A stretch of DNA of 64,000 bases from Epiperipatus broadwayi (taxonomy: Eukaryota > Onychophora > Udeonychophora > Euonychophora > Peripatidae). The notes beneath the pieces were generated by a model. That model ran no database searches, was not told the DNA's origin, and saw only the letters and a program-made list of their open reading frames with translations. A program made the translations under genes and the position numbers. Shown here piece after piece: positions 59,696 to 64,000 of the stretch (its first letter is position 1; the number at the start of each line of letters is the position of its first letter). The DNA is taken from positions 434,001 through 498,000 of the forward strand of contig JAQFVV010006649.1 of assembly GCA_028023455.1 (NCBI GenBank), read 5' to 3'.

Positions 59696-59879
59696 ATCTT
59701 CATTTTATAGCAAAATGTTTTTTTTTTTTTTTTTTTAAATAAAAAATTAATAGGTATAATCAAAATCCTAAATTTAAAGAGATTTCTACAATTGCCTTGG
59801 TGGCTTTTATCAAAAAAGAAAATTTCAAAAATTATGTAATTGAAGCTTTTGCCATCATTTTCTATCATTGGCGATCCAT

Positions 59880-62640
59880 TGCAGAATAAAGCTCTCTTCC
59901 AAGTTTAATCCAGTTTTTCTGATCTATAGTTTCTCTCCATATTATCCCAACAAACTTTCTTATTCTATCCAACTATCTCACATATGGTCTTTTTCTAAGT
60001 CTTTTACAATTTTTTAGGATTCAATTTGAGATTTCAGTTGTTCATCTATTATCATTTTGGCTAGCAATATATCCAGCCCAGCTTCATTTCAGTTTCTTAA
60101 TTTTTTCAATGATAACAACAATATCTATTCTTTCAACCAAATATTATACTTTTGATTCTTTTTTGTTAGTTCTAACATATATCTTTCCATACTTAAATTG
60201 TCTGAAGTAAGAACTGATAAAATACATCTGTTAAGAAGCTTTCTTTTCCAAACATAGACATATTTCCTTTTAATATTAAGTTACTTCTACCAAAAGCACT
60301 CCCAACCAAGTTTAATTCTATGATTATTTTCATTTAATTTGTTTCCATCTGTAGTAATAATCTGACCACGGTATTTGTAGTTAACTTCTAATTCATGTTG
60401 TTAATTTTTATTTTCTTTTTTCTGAGAAAATCCATTGAATATTAATTTAGTATTTATTTTTAGATTTATCTTTTTACTTTTATCTGATAACTCTTGCAAT
60501 ATTTCCTGAAATTCTTAAGCATTTATTTGCAAAAACAACCATATTGTCTGCAAAATCTAAATGATTTAAAAAATTTCAATCTACTTTTATTTTCTTAGTT
60601 CCCCATTTTAATTTGCAAAATATTTCTTCTAAAACTGCTGTAAAAAGTTTTGGAGATATGGAATCAACCTGAAATATATATTTTTTATGTTAATCTTCTT
60701 AATAACACAATGTAATCTAATCATTGCTATTGCATTTTGATATATTTCAGAATATGACTATATCCTGGAGCTATATTTTAATGACCCAATGCTTTAATCA
60801 CTGTAGAAATGCTTATACATTCAAATGCTTTTTCATAATTCTACAAATCCAAAGCATAATGGCAACTCATATTTATTGGATCTTTCAATAACTTCTCTCA
60901 ATACTTGAATGTGATCCACTGTGCTAAAAACAATTTTGAATCTAGTTTGTTCTTTGATTGGTTAGAATTCAAAGTTTGCTGGAGAGAAGTCATAATTATC
61001 TTAGAAAAGATTATGTATAGAATTGATGCAAGATATTAATAGGTCTGTAATTTCTAATATTTATCATCTTTTATATCAGTATTACTACCTCATTCTTCCA
61101 GTCATCTGATATATTTTTATTATTTAAATATTTAATATTTAGTTTTGCTAACAATATTTTTATTTCATTTGCCTCTTAAGATATCAATAATAATTCCATT
61201 ATTTCCTGCAATTGTTTTTCTTTTTAGATTTAATTGCATGTTTTGTCTCTTCATTTAAAATGCTTGACTCTTCAGAAGATGTAGTAATTGTAATGGTTAT
61301 TTTCTTTTCTTTTTTTATTATTTATATAATCCTTTGGAAAACTCTTCCAGATATTTTATGATGTTAACTCTCTTTTTTAATAGTAGTTTCATTTTTTCTT
61401 CATATTGTTGAAATAGCTTTTCTACCATTATTAAAATATTGTTTATACTTTTGAAATTTTTATTCTCTTTTATAGTTTAATGTGCCAATTCATGGCTATA
61501 TTTTCTTATCATTATTAATTTTTTTTTATATATCATTTTACAGAACTCCAAAGATTCAATTCTTTTTAGTGAATTATTTTTAAATATTTTTATATTCCTT
61601 CTTTTTTTTTCATGTATTATTTGTTTCATTTAAGAATTCATTGATGAATTGTTTTTTTTTTATATCAGCTATCTTTGTTGCCATTATTAATGAAGTATCA
61701 TTTACCTTTTTTTTAATGTCAATTAAGTTTAAACCAAGTTCTCTCAGTATTTTAAAATAATTAGCAAATTTTAATTAAAAATCATTGGAATGTATCTGAA
61801 GATTAAAAATATTAGCTATCAATATTGTCTTTTTTATTAGATATTATCTTTCTAATTTTGCAATAACATGTATTTTACATCTCACTCATTGATATCAGTT
61901 TCTGTTTTGTATCTATTAAGAACATTATAATTTTGAAATATATATTGTCTGTTAATCAAAATATAATTAATTCTGTCATGCTTTTATTTGAATGTTTTCA
62001 TGTCCATTTCCATTTAGCATTTTTTTCAAAGAAGGAATTCATAATATATACTTATTCTTTTTTCTGCAGTTTGTACAAGTCTGTGCCTCTTCTCATTTCT
62101 ATTACCATAGCTAAATTTTTCACTGCACTTTTTTCTCATGACAATTTTAAAATTTTGTTTGCTGTAATGAAAAGCATTTTGTATATCATATAAAAATCCT
62201 CTATTTCGTCATCATAATGAGAACTTGTGAGACATAAACTTGAATTATCTGAATTTGATAAATTTAATTAAATTGAAAAAACTAATCTTGCCACTCATTT
62301 TAATATACCATCTATCTTCACAATATTGTTCTATTTTTTAAAAATTTATAATGAATCCCTTTTCATTTGTGCTTGCAATGTTTGTGCCTTTATATTAAAA
62401 CATGTTTATTTTCAAGTCAATTATCTCTTCATCTTTTTTTCTAACTTGACAAAGTTATATTCCATTTTCACATTAAATACTTGTTCTTTTAATTCATCTT
62501 CCTACACTTGAAAGTGATTTGTAATTCTAAGTAGTTAAATAAAATGTCATCATTGAATGGGAACCTGCCTTCACAATCAGGGGATTTTTTTTAAACTTTA
62601 GCTGCCTTTGGCTACTATCTGCTGTCTTGACTGAAGACTA
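59880..62640 (-). mobile_element. RTE non-LTR retrotransposon, minus strand, nearly full length, inactive
   Basis: Read on the minus strand it runs from the leader (AAGGCAG to AATCCCCTGA, near 62560-62640) through endonuclease pieces (TSSHYDDEIEDFY near 62205, KMLNGNGHEN near 62020), the linker (NNSLKRIESLEFCKMIYKK near 61560) and the RT (LDFADNMVVFA near 60540) to the C-terminal part near 59890. It parallels the plus-strand copy along its length. The second catalytic Asp of the F-DD motif is Asn. Many stops. The insertion site used at 48668 is empty here (KKINIKNIYFRLIP). Confidence 0.85.
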
Positions 62641-62650
62641 CAGCTTCCTG

Positions 62651-63166
62651 GACATCACATGATCACTATTTCTTAATGCTTGCTCTTAACTGTTATTAAA
62701 ACAGGCAAAACTTTCTATACGTATTTCCACTCAGTGCAAGCCAGAGTAATCAATGGATGCCAGAAGGCTTGTGCATAAAATCCCCAGACTAGTTCCTGGC
62801 TTGTGGCCTTCGTTAGTGAGGAGCCTTGGATCTGAGAGCAGTGCACCTAGATCTTAGGATCTAATGCAATCCTCCAGCAGCCACCTTTTATCTCTACTTA
62901 ACTACAAGACTTAAATTGAAAACATCATACTATTTTCAATCCAAGCTCATCATCTTATGTAGTTCTATAAGTCTGAATTCAGTTCAGCACCTACATTTTG
63001 GTGTCTTTGGTTCTTTAATAACCATAGCCATCATTATCCTATTAGGCAGGATTGGTTTTAAGCCAATAAACATCACATGATCACTATTTCTTAATGCTTG
63101 CTCTTAACTGTTATTAAAACAGGCAAAACTCTCTATACGTATTGCCACTCGGGGCAAGCCAGAGTA
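62651..63166. mobile_element. Palindromic family P, copy 5, tandem form
   Basis: ACATCACATGATCACTATTT starts at about 62655 and again at 63070, so the same ~415-bp unit is repeated directly as in 35525-36355. It contains CCACTCAGTGCAAGCCAGAG, AATCAATGGATGCCAGAAGG and GATCTGAGAGCAGTGCACC. The second unit stops at 63166. It abuts the 5' end of the minus-strand RTE copy. Confidence 0.8.
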
Positions 63167-63169
63167 AAT

Positions 63170-64000
63170 AGTCACTTATAACATTACAAACTGCAATACT
63201 TTTAAATTGCTCATGTATTATTTAAATAATAAGTGAAATAATGCTTAAAGCTAAATGGGACAATATATAACTATTAGAAACCAGTAACCACCTAAAATAC
63301 CAATATAGACAGTAATCAACATATATATAGATTGTATAAATGAGTTATAACTTTGTAAAACTATTTTTTATTTATGTTAAAACTGTTGATTTATATTCCT
63401 CTATTGGTCATTTTTTATATATTTCACAATTGTGTCATAATAATAATAAAAAAATTCATTGAGAATTTATCATAAAGTTACAAAGTTGTAAGTTATATGA
63501 CGAAAGAAAGTCAAAGAACTAATTCCATAAGTTTTCTGCTTTATGCTGAAAAGAGAAATGCAGTCAACTTTATTCCAATTTCAGCACCATTTCATTTCTT
63601 TTTCTGCTATCTTATTTTAATGAAAGCTTATTTCATTAATTTCAATACTCTGACTTCATATTTTTCATTCCTGTCAAAAATTCTAACTAAAATAATCTCT
63701 ATTCCTTTATTTTTATTTTCTCCAACTTTCCATATAATTTATTCTACAATCCAAATATGAATGTTATACTCTTTGTCTCATTTCCATATCAACACATCTA
63801 CAATTCTTATTCTATTTTTGCATTTTTAAGTTCATATCCTCTTACCAAATAGTAATAAACTTCTTATAGTAGCGCCGTACATTTTTTATACTTCATATAT
63901 GTTTGTTATTGTACATAATTAAATTTTTTTTGTCTCTATATTCATTTTTCATAATTTAATTTTTTCTTCTTTATCTAATCAATTTATATATTTTCTTGCT
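63170..64000. other. AT-rich DNA at the window end
   Basis: No downstream FGFR1OP2 exon and no repeat with clear limits. The ORF at 63497-63760 is F/I/S-rich and resembles nothing known. Confidence 0.4.

Overview
This is an AT-rich metazoan genomic window with one recognisable host gene and a dense layer of decayed transposable elements. Animal origin is indicated by two spliceosomal exons of an FGFR1OP2/SIKE-family gene, by RTE and CR1-like non-LTR retrotransposons, a Penelope-like element, a gypsy-type LTR element, and hAT, piggyBac-like and Merlin-like DNA transposon relics. The species cannot be read from this sequence; a repeat-rich invertebrate is the best guess. There are no prokaryotic operons, rRNA genes or CRISPR arrays.

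Layout. 1-8.9 kb: AT-rich DNA with a small foldback element (248-547), a 1.76-kb inverted-repeat transposon with an exact 8-bp target duplication (2260-4019) and a complete hAT-type MITE (7419-7931). 8.9-10.9 kb: a piggyBac-like element filled with an alternating 162/197-bp satellite. 11.9-16.2 kb: nested foldback DNA with minisatellites. 16.2-23.3 kb: a broken gypsy-type LTR element with a heptad-repeat Gag. 23.8-25.5 kb: a palindromic element with a 15-bp duplication and a TA-flanked Tigger-like MITE. 26.5 kb: a Merlin transposase relic. 28.0-32.5 kb: a 2.28-kb tandem duplication. 33.3-35.2 kb: two head-to-head Penelope-like fragments with tRNA-like and hammerhead-like tails. 35.5-36.3 kb: more of the palindromic family. 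37.7-39.0 kb: an RTE fragment on the minus strand. 39-41.2 kb: unexplained DNA of higher GC. 43.5-44.6 kb: a CR1-like ORF1 with an SGNH esterase domain. 45.2-45.6 kb: a TATA box and an exon-like ORF. 46.6-49.9 kb: a nearly full-length dead RTE element split by a palindromic element.

Host gene. 52.1-54.1 kb holds the first two coding exons of the FGFR1OP2 orthologue (a STRIPAK-complex coiled-coil protein) on the plus strand. An untranslated first exon must lie upstream. The remaining 3' exons were not found before 64 kb, so 54.1-64 kb is probably one long intron. That stretch carries a TTAA-flanked 1.8-kb element, a tRNA-derived SINE with a perfect 15-bp duplication, more palindromic elements, a second hAT copy and a second nearly full-length RTE copy on the minus strand.

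The strongest candidate for something undescribed is the palindromic family. It forms near-complete hairpins yet sits between 14-15-bp duplications typical of retrotransposition, and one insertion is proved by empty paralogous sites in the other two RTE copies. The second is the Penelope-like pair, whose copies share a tRNA-like segment followed by a hammerhead-like motif.
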